A stretch of 12,967 bases of DNA from Acidobacteriota bacterium (lineage in GTDB: Bacteria > Acidobacteriota > Blastocatellia > Pyrinomonadales > Pyrinomonadaceae), in contig QHXH01000124.1 of assembly GCA_003222855.1 (NCBI GenBank), positions 1-12,967 of the forward strand, written 5' to 3'. A model generated the notes under the pieces. It saw only the letters and a program-made list of their open reading frames with translations. It was not told where the DNA came from and did not search any database. Position 1 is the stretch's first letter. Every line of letters starts with the position of its first letter. A program made the position numbers and the translations under genes. Below, piece after piece: positions 1 to 6,638 of this stretch.

Positions 1-779
1 GTGCGCTCCGGCGCTTCCACTTCGACAATGTCCTTGTGTTGCTTGCGCTTCTTCGCAACCAGCTTGAGAAGCTTTTCGGTCTGCTCGCCTTTGAGATCCT
101 GAAGCGAGAGATGTTTGTCAGAATATTTCGCGATTAGCTTTTCGAATTTCTTAACGGTCACGGCGGAAACTTTCTTCTTTTCCGGCAGACCGATTTCCTT
201 CGGCGTGCGAATCTCGTCAGGAAAGCGCATTGTCTCGGCGCGCAGAATTCCGTTCTCTGGAAAGATTGTCACCAGATATTCTTTGCCGCGCATCACGAAT
301 GTGGCAACGCCTGCGAGCTTCTCTTTTTCCATGGTCTGGGCCAGCAGGCGATAAGCCTTTTCTGATCCTTCGCCTGGCACGAGAAAGTAAGAACGGTCGA
401 AGTACAGCGGCGGTATGTCTTCGAGCGGCACGAATTTGCGGAGATCTATATCGCGACTTTGCTCGGGGGCGAGGCGTTCCAGTTCTTCATCCGTGACCAC
501 GACGTACTTATCTTTATCGAATTCAAACCCGCGCACCATGTCGTCATCCTGCAGATCGTTCCCGGATTTTTCCGAGTAGTATCGGCGCGCCAATGGCTCG
601 CCTTCAGGACTGAGCATGCGCAGAGGCGCGCGATTCGTGCGATTGCCCGGATAGAGATCGACCGGCACACTCACCAGGCCGAAGGTGATGGTTCCCGACC
701 AGAACGGGCGCACGGATCGGGCGGCGCCGTCGCCTTTGTTGTCGCTTCGCTTTTTGCGTGTTGCTTTCTTCCGAGCCAT
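1..779 (-). CDS. ku: Ku protein (bacterial NHEJ), first of two copies, C-terminus beyond window
   Basis: Bacterial Ku binds double-strand DNA ends as a ring-shaped homodimer and recruits ligase D for non-homologous end joining. I translated the minus strand from the ATG at 779; 259 codons are open to the window edge with no stop. Residues about 24-210 match the Ku core: FWSGTITFGLVSVPVDLY near the start, then GFEFDKDKYVVVTDEEL, FVPLEDIPPLYFDRSYFL, and GVATFVMRGKEYLV. The first 22 residues form a Lys/Arg-rich extension (ARKKATRKKR) that the neighbouring Ku lacks. A GAGG lies 8 bases before the ATG and supports this start. The gene follows the other Ku by 65 bp on the same strand, so they are probably co-transcribed. 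A ligD further left is plausible but not visible. Confidence 0.92.
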   Translation of the reverse strand, partial: MARKKATRKKRSDNKGDGAARSVRPFWSGTITFGLVSVPVDLYPGNRTNRAPLRMLSPEGEPLARRYYSEKSGNDLQDDDMVRGFEFDKDKYVVVTDEELERLAPEQSRDIDLRKFVPLEDIPPLYFDRSYFLVPGEGSEKAYRLLAQTMEKEKLAGVATFVMRGKEYLVTIFPENGILRAETMRFPDEIRTPKEIGLPEKKKVSAVTVKKFEKLIAKYSDKHLSLQDLKGEQTEKLLKLVAKKRKQHKDIVEVEAPER

Positions 780-820
780 GATTCTGCCTCAGCGGATTGC
801 CTCAGTGCTCATCAACCGAT

Positions 821-839
821 CGCAAGTTAACAACTTGCG
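821..839. other. Perfect 8-bp inverted repeat between the two ku genes
   Basis: CGCAAGTT and AACTTGCG are separated by 3 bases, giving a tight hairpin in the 65-bp gap between the two ku genes. There is no T-tract after it in the direction of transcription, so it is not a typical terminator. It could stabilise or punctuate the mRNA between the cistrons. The role is inference. Confidence 0.45.
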
Positions 840-844
840 CGACG

Positions 845-1630
845 TCATGCTGCTTTCTTCTGCTTCTTCAGTGTCTCAATGCTCTTTAACAGAACTTTAT
901 CGAGCGACTTTGTTTTCTTCTTCGCCTTCACCAGATGCAGTTTAGGCTTGTGACCTTTTGCTTTCTTTTCGACGAATTCCATCACCCGCGCCCGGTATTC
1001 ATCTTTGTACTCCTTCGGATTGAATTCGCCTTTCAGCAACTCCACCAACTGGGTTGCCATGGCCAATTCCTTTTTCTCGGGCGCGCGTCCTGAAGGTCGC
1101 GGCAGATCCTTTGCCGACAGCACTTCCTCTGCGTTTCGGAGTGTGAACAGCATCAGATGGTTGTCTTCCGCTCGCAGCGCGCCAACGTAAGGCTGCTTGC
1201 GCATCACCCAGCGCGCCACGCCTTCGCGCTCCTTATTTTGCAGCGCCTCAGCCAGAGCAAAGTAAGCACTCTGGTCGCCGTCTGGCCCGAGATAATATGG
1301 GCGATCAAAGTATTCGGGCGGTATTTCCGCGGGCGGGACGAACTGGGTAATCTCGATTTCTCGCGAAGCTTCAGGTTCAAGCTTCTGCAACTCTTCTTCG
1401 TCAAGAATCACAAAGGTGCCCGGCTGAACCTCAAAACCTTTTTGTATGTCGTCACTGGTAATCTCTTTGCCGCTGTCGGGTTCGACCATGTGCTGCTTGA
1501 CTCGCGTCTTTGATTTCTCTTCGAGGATATGAAATCGGACCGTGCGATCCTGCACCGCCGAATAAAGCTTCACCGGCACCTTTGTCGAATTCAGTTTCAG
1601 TTCGCCTTTCCAAATCGCTCGCGCTGCCAT
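845..1630 (-). CDS. ku: Ku protein (bacterial NHEJ), complete second copy
   Basis: This 261-aa protein has the normal length of a bacterial Ku. It opens with AARAIWKGELKLNSTKVPVK, the typical Ku N-terminus, and continues with KGFEVQPGTFVILDEEEL (about 64-81), FVPPAEIPPEYFDRPYYLGP (97-116) and GVARWVMRKQPYVGALRA (137-154). From about residue 222 the tail is very Lys-rich (KAKKKTKSLDK and KKQKKAA). Lys-rich C-terminal tails in other bacterial Ku proteins assist DNA binding. The ATG at 1630 lies one base after the stop of the upstream zinc-protein gene, so translation is probably coupled. It differs from the downstream Ku across most of its length, so the pair is not a recent duplication; the two could form homodimers or a heterodimer. 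The Ku assignment is firm. Confidence 0.96.
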   Translation of the reverse strand: MAARAIWKGELKLNSTKVPVKLYSAVQDRTVRFHILEEKSKTRVKQHMVEPDSGKEITSDDIQKGFEVQPGTFVILDEEELQKLEPEASREIEITQFVPPAEIPPEYFDRPYYLGPDGDQSAYFALAEALQNKEREGVARWVMRKQPYVGALRAEDNHLMLFTLRNAEEVLSAKDLPRPSGRAPEKKELAMATQLVELLKGEFNPKEYKDEYRARVMEFVEKKAKGHKPKLHLVKAKKKTKSLDKVLLKSIETLKKQKKAA

Positions 1631-1631
1631 T

Positions 1632-1832
1632 TCAATTCTCGCTTTCCGAAGTTACGCAGCCCGGACAGAAAATTTCAGTTTCGATCGTGCTCTCAACGCA
1701 CATGCCGCAGAGCGGCCCGTCACACTCGACACATCGATATTCCGTCTGAATTACATACGCGTGACTGCATGCCGGACAGGTTTCCGTTCCCTCATCCAGC
1801 CACCACGGCGCATTCTGCTTACTGTTCCGCAC
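1632..1832 (-). CDS. Small four-CxxC zinc-binding protein, first gene of the ku operon
   Basis: This 66-aa acidic protein carries four CxxC pairs: CPAC (19-22), CVEC (34-37), CGMC (42-45) and CPGC (56-59). The spacing suggests two structural zinc sites in a compact zinc-ribbon or treble-clef fold, suited to protein or nucleic-acid contact. It has no signal peptide or membrane segment. The start is a GTG at 1832, since no ATG or other GTG follows in frame before the first Cys pair; an AGAAGG lies only 2 bases upstream, so the start is less certain than the frame. Its TGA is one base before the Ku ATG. I do not recognise a named family. By position it may be an accessory or regulator of end joining, which is inference. 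Confidence 0.75.
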   Translation of the reverse strand: MRNSKQNAPWWLDEGTETCPACSHAYVIQTEYRCVECDGPLCGMCVESTIETEIFCPGCVTSESEN

Positions 1833-1835
1833 AGC

Positions 1836-1850
1836 CTTCTAGTCTAGAAG
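1836..1850. promoter_or_regulatory. 15-bp palindrome just upstream of the zinc protein-ku operon
   Basis: CTTCTAG-T-CTAGAAG is a perfect 7+1+7 palindrome ending 3 bases upstream of the GTG start at 1832. Its proximal arm overlaps the only Shine-Dalgarno-like bases (AGAAGG on the minus strand). It could be a repressor operator or an RNA hairpin masking the start. The palindrome is seen directly; the function is inferred. Confidence 0.45.
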
Positions 1851-1867
1851 CATTTTAAGTTCCACAG

Positions 1868-1896
1868 TTCAGATGTATTTTGAATTATGCTAGTAT
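1868..1896 (+). promoter_or_regulatory. Possible extended -10 promoter for the hybrid kinase
   Basis: TGCTAGTAT at 1888-1896 has the TGn extension plus a TAGTAT hexamer. A poor -35 (TTCAGA, 1868-1873) sits 17 bases upstream. Transcription would begin near 1903, about 75 bases before the kinase start. This is a pattern match only. Confidence 0.28.
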
Positions 1897-1976
1897 CGTC
1901 ACACCCCTAAATTGCGAAGACAGTCCGTTCTCCCGATCGTTTTTTAAACTCAAACGGTAGTGTGAGACCTCTAGAT

Positions 1977-3950
1977 ATGGATTCTCCGCAAGATCCTAAT
2001 ATCCACCACAGCGAAAAATCATCCGTCACATCCGCCTCCAAAACCGAGACGCGGCAAATCAGACAGCAACGCAAATGGTTTGAGGTCACCCTGGCGAGCA
2101 TCGGCGACGGCGTCATCACTGCCGACGAGGACGGCAAGGTGACGATGTTGAATCCGATCGCCGAGTCGCTAACGGGTTGGCAGAACGCCGATGCCACGGG
2201 CCAGCCGCTGGAAAAAGTTTTTCACATCGTCAACGAAGACACTCGCGCCGAAGTCGAAAACCCGGCGCTGCGCGCAATCAAAGAGGGTGTAATCTTCGGA
2301 CTTGCCAATCACACGCTCCTGATTACCAAAGATGGGAAGGAAATTTCTATCGACGATAGCGGCGCGCCGATCAAATCAGGCGGCGAGATGCTGGGCGCCG
2401 TACTGGTCTTTCGGGACATCACTGCAAGACGTCGCGCCGAACAGGCGCGCGCGCTGCTGGCCAGTATCGTCGATTCTTCCGAAGACGCGATTATCAGCAA
2501 GAGCCTTGCGGGCATAATCACATCATGGAACAACTCGGCTGAACGAATGTTCGGATACACCCCGGAAGAAGCCATCGGAAAATCCATCACGATAGTCATT
2601 CCGGCGGAGCTGCGCGAAGAGGAGACGATGATCTTGAGTCGTTTGCGCCAGGGTGAACGCATCGAGCACTTCGAAACCATTCGCCTTACCAAGTCAGGCA
2701 AGCGCATCAACATCTCGCTGACGGTATCGCCTGTGCGGAACAAGCTGGGAGAGATCATCGGCGCTTCAGCCCGCTTACTCGCGAGCGAGCGCGCGGCGCG
2801 CGAGCGCGCCGAGGCCGCCAGCCGCGCCAAAGATGAATTCGTCGCGATGATTTCTCATGAAATCCGCTCACCCCTGAACGCGATTCTGGGATGGTCACAA
2901 ATGCTGCGCCAGGGAGCGCTCGACAAAACTGCGACCACAAATGCGTTGGAAAGTATCGAACGCAACGCGCGCGCCCAGGCGCAACTGGTGTCAGACCTGC
3001 TGGACGTTTCGCGTGTGATCACCGGAAAGCTTAGAATCAACGCCCGGCCGGTCGACATCATGGATAGTCTTGAATCCGCGCTCGAGTCTGTCCATCCTGC
3101 CGCTGAGGCCAAACAAATCATTCTTGACGTCCAGACCGAACCTTATGCGACGGTCGTCACCGGTGATGCCGACCGTCTGCAACAAGTTCTTTGGAACTTG
3201 CTATCAAATGCCGTTAAGTTTACGCCACGCCAGGGACGCGTGTCGGTGAAGATAACGCGCATCGATTCGTATCTCGAAGTGGCCGTGAGTGATTCCGGCA
3301 TAGGTATACCCCAGGAGTTTCTGCCATTTATTTTCGATCGATTTAGTCAAGCTGATACGACCAGCACGCGAAAGCATGCCGGTTTGGGGTTGGGCCTGGC
3401 GATCGCGCGACACATCATTGAATTGCACGGAGGCACGATTACCGCCGAAAGCGCGGGCGAAGGAAAAGGCTCGACATTTCGCATCACCCTGCCTGTGCGC
3501 GCGATCCATCAGCAGGCAGCTGATTCGCAACAGCCATCCGTTTCCATCGATGCGATCGCCAATGAGATCATGCTCAATGGATTGCGCGTCATGGTGGTCG
3601 ATGATGAGACTGAGACGCGCGAACTACTGAATGTCATGTTGAGCTCGCACGGGGCGGAGGTGCTCGTGACATCGTCGGGGACGGAAGCTTTGGCGCAGAT
3701 CGATGAATGGCAGCCGGCGATCATTGTCTCAGACATCGGCATGCCTGTTATGGATGGATACATGTTTATTAAACGGGTGCGCGAGCTGGATTCCGACCAG
3801 GGAAACGTGCCGGCGATTGCCTTGACGGCCTATGCCCGCGCCGACGATCGGCTGCGCGCGCTGGCCGCAGGTTTTCAAATGCACGTGCCGAAGCCGGTCG
3901 AAGCTTCAGAATTGGTAATGGTGATTGCGAGTTTGGCTAAGCGGTTTTGA
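1977..3950 (+). CDS. Hybrid sensor histidine kinase, PAS-PAS-HisKA-HATPase-REC
   Basis: This 657-aa protein has no membrane segment, so it is a cytoplasmic sensor. Two PAS domains lie at about 34-150 (with FRDITARRRAEQ at its end) and 160-265 (SWNNSAERMFGYTPEEAIGK). A helical linker leads to HisKA with SHEIRSPLN and the phospho-accepting His294. The ATPase domain has the N box LLSNAVKF (Asn411), G1 DSGIGIP (438-444) and G2 GLGLGL (469-474). The C-terminal receiver (536-657) keeps Asp542-Asp543, the phosphorylated Asp586, Thr617 and Lys639, so it should be active. ATG 1977 is preferred; a GTG at 1962 in frame would add five residues, and neither has a good ribosome site. There is no output domain, so phosphate presumably passes on to another protein. 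The gene converges on a broken response regulator. The ligand is unknown. Confidence 0.95.
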   Translation: MDSPQDPNIHHSEKSSVTSASKTETRQIRQQRKWFEVTLASIGDGVITADEDGKVTMLNPIAESLTGWQNADATGQPLEKVFHIVNEDTRAEVENPALRAIKEGVIFGLANHTLLITKDGKEISIDDSGAPIKSGGEMLGAVLVFRDITARRRAEQARALLASIVDSSEDAIISKSLAGIITSWNNSAERMFGYTPEEAIGKSITIVIPAELREEETMILSRLRQGERIEHFETIRLTKSGKRINISLTVSPVRNKLGEIIGASARLLASERAARERAEAASRAKDEFVAMISHEIRSPLNAILGWSQMLRQGALDKTATTNALESIERNARAQAQLVSDLLDVSRVITGKLRINARPVDIMDSLESALESVHPAAEAKQIILDVQTEPYATVVTGDADRLQQVLWNLLSNAVKFTPRQGRVSVKITRIDSYLEVAVSDSGIGIPQEFLPFIFDRFSQADTTSTRKHAGLGLGLAIARHIIELHGGTITAESAGEGKGSTFRITLPVRAIHQQAADSQQPSVSIDAIANEIMLNGLRVMVVDDETETRELLNVMLSSHGAEVLVTSSGTEALAQIDEWQPAIIVSDIGMPVMDGYMFIKRVRELDSDQGNVPAIALTAYARADDRLRALAAGFQMHVPKPVEASELVMVIASLAKRF

Positions 3951-4372
3951 TAAAACTGCTCGGCCGGCGAGCGTCGTCTATCAATCGATCCAGCAACTCT
4001 TGCACCCGATCGAAATCGATCGGCTTAAGCAGATAATCGTCACGGGTCATGCCCCGAGAGGATGATGATCGGTACCTCCGTGAGGGTGGGATGCAACCGC
4101 AACTCACGCGTGACGGACAAGCCATCAAGTTTCGGCAACTCGAGATCTAAAAGCACAAGATCCGGGCGGCTACTTAACGCCACCTCGACAGCATGCATGC
4201 CGTCGTCGGCAGCAATTACTTGATAACCTTTAGTCTCAAGCAGCAACTGCATCATCTCGCGCGAGTCCGCGCTGTCCTCAGCGACGAGTATCGTTGGCCG
4301 ATACAGTGAAATAGTCCGGCGTGCGGCTGCAGCGGCTTTTGAAGAAGTGGGAACGGCAAAGTTTCGAGACAT
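3937..4372 (-). pseudogene. Single-domain response regulator (receiver) broken by an internal deletion
   Basis: From ATG 4372 (AAGGA seven bases upstream) the frame encodes a CheY-like receiver: TILVAEDSADSREMM with acidic pair Glu32-Asp33, phospho-site Asp76 in LVLLDLELPKLDG, and Ser106 in PIIILSG. It stops at TGA 4042-4040 after 110 residues. The missing end, DDYLLKPIDFDRVQELLDRL with the conserved Lys-Pro, follows immediately in another frame and ends at TAG 3937-3939. In intact receivers the Ser/Thr and Lys are about 22 residues apart; here only 31 bases separate the codons, so roughly 35 bases appear lost, shifting the frame. The 110-aa product lacks the last helix and strand. It is either a true pseudogene or an assembly error. 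A long Ala-rich N-terminal leader precedes the receiver fold. Confidence 0.78.
3940..3960. terminator. Hairpin at the convergent ends of the hybrid kinase and the regulator remnant
   Basis: AGCGGTTTT and AAAACTGCT flank a GAT loop, giving nine pairs with one G-U, and the hairpin spans the kinase stop codon. A second GC-rich stem (GCTCG-GCCGG-CGAGC, 3958-3972) overlaps its edge. No long T-tract follows on either strand, so termination strength is uncertain. Confidence 0.32.
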
Positions 4373-4493
4373 GATGATTCCTTGAACCAGGGGGACTGCC
4401 TCTACAGCGTCGGGGAAAGAACAAGTTTCACATCCCCTTTCAACATGAAACTCTGTCCTCTTCTGCTACTATCGGGTCAGGTCTGCCAGCGGA

Positions 4494-4512
4494 GAGTAAT
4501 ATTTCATTACTC
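4494..4512. repeat. AT-rich inverted repeat upstream of the response regulator
   Basis: GAGTAAT and ATTACTC form perfect 7-base arms around ATTTC. It lies about 120 bases upstream of the regulator start at 4372. It may be an operator or a small hairpin. Confidence 0.4.
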
Positions 4513-4651
4513 ACAGGTCTGTACGCTTTAGAACATTTCTACTGTCAAGGTGACCCAAAAACTAACAGATCCTCGAATGAGCGTTAAGAGCGTTCGTCAT
4601 CCGAACAGACTGGCGCGAGGAGTTGAAGAGTTTCAGGGAGCCAGCTTTCGA

Positions 4652-4700
4652 TAATGGCGGCTCCAACCGCTTGGAAAACCGCAAAATTAATGGCGGCGCC
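4652..4700. repeat. Short direct repeat TAATGGCGGCNCC, two copies
   Basis: TAATGGCGGCTCC at 4652-4664 recurs as TAATGGCGGCGCC at 4688-4700, 12 of 13 bases identical and 36 bases apart. The second copy also supplies the left arm of the hairpin at 4692-4725. Confidence 0.4.
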
Positions 4701-4725
4701 GAGCCTCCCATTACTCCGCGCCGCC
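4692..4725. repeat. Strong GC-rich hairpin in intergenic DNA
   Basis: GGCGGCGC (4692-4699) pairs with GCGCCGCC (4718-4725). After a C-C mismatch, GAG (4701-4703) pairs with CTC (4714-4716). No T-tract follows on either strand. It sits two bases from the 19-bp palindrome at 4728-4746. Confidence 0.5.
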
Positions 4726-4727
4726 GG

Positions 4728-4746
4728 CTCACATCATTGATGTGAG
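4728..4746. promoter_or_regulatory. 19-bp perfect palindrome CTCACATCA-T-TGATGTGAG
   Basis: Nine-base arms around a single T, which is well beyond chance for one short interval. The half-sites TCACA and TGTGA are in the opposite order to the classical Crp site (TGTGA-N6-TCACA). I therefore do not assign it to the Crp/Fnr-type gene at 5746. It could be an operator of a dimeric repressor, or the tip of a hairpin. Confidence 0.5.
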
Positions 4747-5170
4747 GCGTGCTCAATGTCCTCACCCCATCGGGCGCGCTGGTGAATGCATTCAGCATTA
4801 CACCGATTGACTAGCCTTATATCACAACTCGCCTTGCTCGTCCGAACTTATTTAGATCGCGGTGATTTCAGTTTATTCGCGCTTCAGGAATTGGCTTTGC
4901 CACCTCGATACGCGGCAAGTCCTGACTCGCCGAAAAGGGGGCCCTCATAGATCTGGCCGGTCTATGCCCGCGGGTGCGAGAGCATGCACAAAAATCTTTC
5001 GTGTGGCTTCGTGGACAGTTGTTTCTCTTCAGCGTACCGCGGGCAGCAAATTTGAAACGACGCGAATGTGCGACTGCCAAAATCGTAGTCTGGTGCGCGG
5101 CATCATTCTTGCGACAGCACGAATTTACACACCCGACTCTGACTCATTAAAGAACAAGAGGCATTCGCGG

Positions 5171-5368
5171 ATGAAATATCGTGTTACGAATCACGACAGA
5201 GACGGGTATTCAACTATTCATTGCCTGATGTGCAATGCCCAAATCGTTGGCAGCCCTGGCCGTCCATTGGATCTAATCTGCCTGATATGCCGCGCGGCGA
5301 TTCTCGATCGAATTTTCCAGGCGCGACGCCGGCGGCTGCAACCCATGAAACGTTCAAACCAAGGGTAA
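5171..5368 (+). CDS. Small zinc-ribbon-like protein of unknown function
   Basis: This 65-aa basic protein has two CxxC pairs, HCLMCNAQ (about 18-25) and LICLICRAA (36-44), 15 residues apart, followed by an Arg-rich tail (ARRRR). That pattern suggests one four-cysteine zinc site and possible nucleic-acid contact. The reading frame stays open back to 4862, but the upstream translation is low-complexity and unlike a protein. The ATG at 5171, with AAGAGG nine bases before it, is the better start. It has no membrane segment and stands alone between gene-poor stretches. I do not recognise a family. Cysteine spacing and the ribosome site are the only support that it is real. Confidence 0.62.
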   Translation: MKYRVTNHDRDGYSTIHCLMCNAQIVGSPGRPLDLICLICRAAILDRIFQARRRRLQPMKRSNQG

Positions 5369-5745
5369 CTGACCGCGGCTCAACTCGCCTTTATTGTTTT
5401 TCCTTGTAAGGAGAGCGTGCAGTTCCCTCTCTCCTCGACGCTACATCGGCCGAGTCTTATATATACTTCTCGCCATATTTACTGTATCGTACAGTCGCAC
5501 CAAACAAGGTCTTTTAAAACTCAACTCACGACATCGGGTCCGCGCTTCCTGCCGAAGAGAGTTCCCTCCTTGTGCCGTCAGCTGCGTTTGCTAGCTTGAC
5601 TGGAAACGAGAGAGGTAGACCAATACACAATCGATCCAAATCTGCGAATGTTCGGCGCGGTCGTGTGCCTGGAGGCCGCTCTTACCATTCATCGTCGCGA
5701 TGCGCTTAGAGCGTTTGCGTAAATACGAGATATAAGAAGGTGTCT
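5369..5745. other. Intergenic interval before the Crp-type gene
   Basis: No credible gene. It holds an inverted repeat GGAGAG / CTCTCC (5410-5415 and 5429-5434) and the repeat at 5481-5495. A TTGACT at 5596-5601 resembles a -35 but has no good -10 at the right distance. The promoter of the Crp-type gene must lie here or upstream. Confidence 0.4.
5481..5495. promoter_or_regulatory. Inverted repeat ACTGTA-TCG-TACAGT upstream of the Crp-type regulator
   Basis: Perfect 6-base arms around TCG, just after an AT-rich run (TATATATAC, and CATATTTA). The position, 250 bases before the regulator start, fits an operator, but the distance is long. The role is unknown. Confidence 0.35.
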
Positions 5746-6480
5746 ATGTTGAACCCATCACCGCGGCCACCCCCTATGACAAATCAGCCGAGACCGGCTA
5801 ACAGAATACTCAGTGCCTTGCCTCACGAGGAATTCGAGCGACTCCGTCCTAAACTTCGCGACATCAATTTTCATCTCGGCGAAATCGTCTACCGGCCTGA
5901 GCAGCAGATGGATTACGCATATTTTGTCAATCGCGGAGTTATTTCGTGGCTGGCAGCCGTGGAAAACGGCAACACGGTAGAAACCGGAGTGATCGGCCCA
6001 GAGGGCATCGCTGGCGTGCCCGTCATTTTAGGCGCGAATTCAACGCCAAATCAGGGATTGGCCCAAAGCGACGTGCAGGCCAGCAGAATTGCCTCCAAAG
6101 ATCTGGTCACTGAGTTTCGCCAGAACGGGAAACTGAGCCAGCTGCTGCTTCGATTTGTCCAATCGATGTTTACTCAGGTGGCGCAAACAGCCGCGTGTAA
6201 TCGTTTGCACACACTCGACCAAAGGCTCGCTCGCTGGCTGTTAATGACGCACGATCGCATCGGCGAGAGCAAACTCCCATTGACCCAGGAATTTCTGTCT
6301 CGCATGTTGGGGGTGCGCCGCGCCGGCGTCAGTGTCGCGGCCAACAGTTTGCGGCAGCAAGGGTTGATTGACTATCACCGCGGTGACATTGTCGTTGTCG
6401 ATCGCCCGGGCGTCGAAGGCCTCTCGTGCGAGTGTTATCAGATCGTAAAGCAGGAATACGACAGTTACCTCAACGGTTAG
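5746..6480 (+). CDS. Crp/Fnr-family transcriptional regulator
   Basis: This 244-aa protein has an N-terminal cyclic-nucleotide-binding-like beta roll (about 20-125, with FHLGEIVYRPEQQMDYAYFV and GVIGPEGIAGVPVILG), a dimerisation helix, and a C-terminal winged helix-turn-helix (about 178-220, LTQEFLSRMLGVRRAGVSVA then GDIVVVDR). The phosphate-binding cassette lacks the usual Arg that contacts cAMP. There is no N-terminal cysteine cluster as in Fnr, so the signal is not obviously cAMP or oxygen. I chose ATG 5746 because AGAAGG ends five bases before it; a GTG at 5740 in frame overlaps that site. It is monocistronic by spacing; the degenerate receiver begins 158 bases downstream on the same strand. 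Targets are unknown. Confidence 0.94.
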   Translation: MLNPSPRPPPMTNQPRPANRILSALPHEEFERLRPKLRDINFHLGEIVYRPEQQMDYAYFVNRGVISWLAAVENGNTVETGVIGPEGIAGVPVILGANSTPNQGLAQSDVQASRIASKDLVTEFRQNGKLSQLLLRFVQSMFTQVAQTAACNRLHTLDQRLARWLLMTHDRIGESKLPLTQEFLSRMLGVRRAGVSVAANSLRQQGLIDYHRGDIVVVDRPGVEGLSCECYQIVKQEYDSYLNG

Positions 6481-6638
6481 AACCGCCCGAGCCTCATCTT
6501 AGATCCCGACCGCCTATAGTCTTCTTTTCAACTAAAATATTAAGAGTGTGCGTGCTTGCGCTAACGTACAGATATTTCGCTGTTAGGCGGGTAAGATTGT
6601 CTTCCATCAAGCTTGTACATGACGTGAGCCAAAACAAA

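Larger units (their letters stand above)
4373..5170. other. Gene-free interval of about 800 bases with structured repeats
   Basis: I find no reading frame here with recognisable domain content or a convincing ribosome site. The interval does hold several inverted repeats, listed separately, concentrated at 4494-4512 and 4652-4746. It separates the regulator on the minus strand from a small plus-strand gene at 5171, so promoters for both probably lie inside, but I could not pick a convincing -35/-10 pair. Confidence 0.5.

Noticed and set aside
1157..1513. 118-codon plus-strand frame
   Set aside because: It lies opposite the complete ku gene and is an antisense shadow.
4518..4548. TTGACA on the minus strand upstream of the broken regulator
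   Set aside because: The best -10 (TACAGA) needs a 19-base spacer and matches only three consensus bases.
4562..4798. 78-codon minus-strand open frame in the gene-free interval
   Set aside because: No recognisable motif, and it runs straight through the hairpin and palindrome at 4692-4746, whose structure explains the bases better than coding.
4862..5170. Upstream extension of the small zinc gene at 5171
   Set aside because: The translation looks random, and a good ribosome site sits at the internal ATG.
5394..5594. 66-codon plus-strand frame before the Crp-type gene
   Set aside because: Compositionally odd, no motif and no credible ribosome site.
5596..5625. TTGACT as a promoter for the Crp-type gene
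   Set aside because: No acceptable -10 at 16-18 bases; only CCAATA-like sequence follows.
6426..6638. Long N-terminal extension of the degenerate receiver
   Set aside because: It overlaps the end of the Crp-type gene in another frame and has no protein-like pattern.
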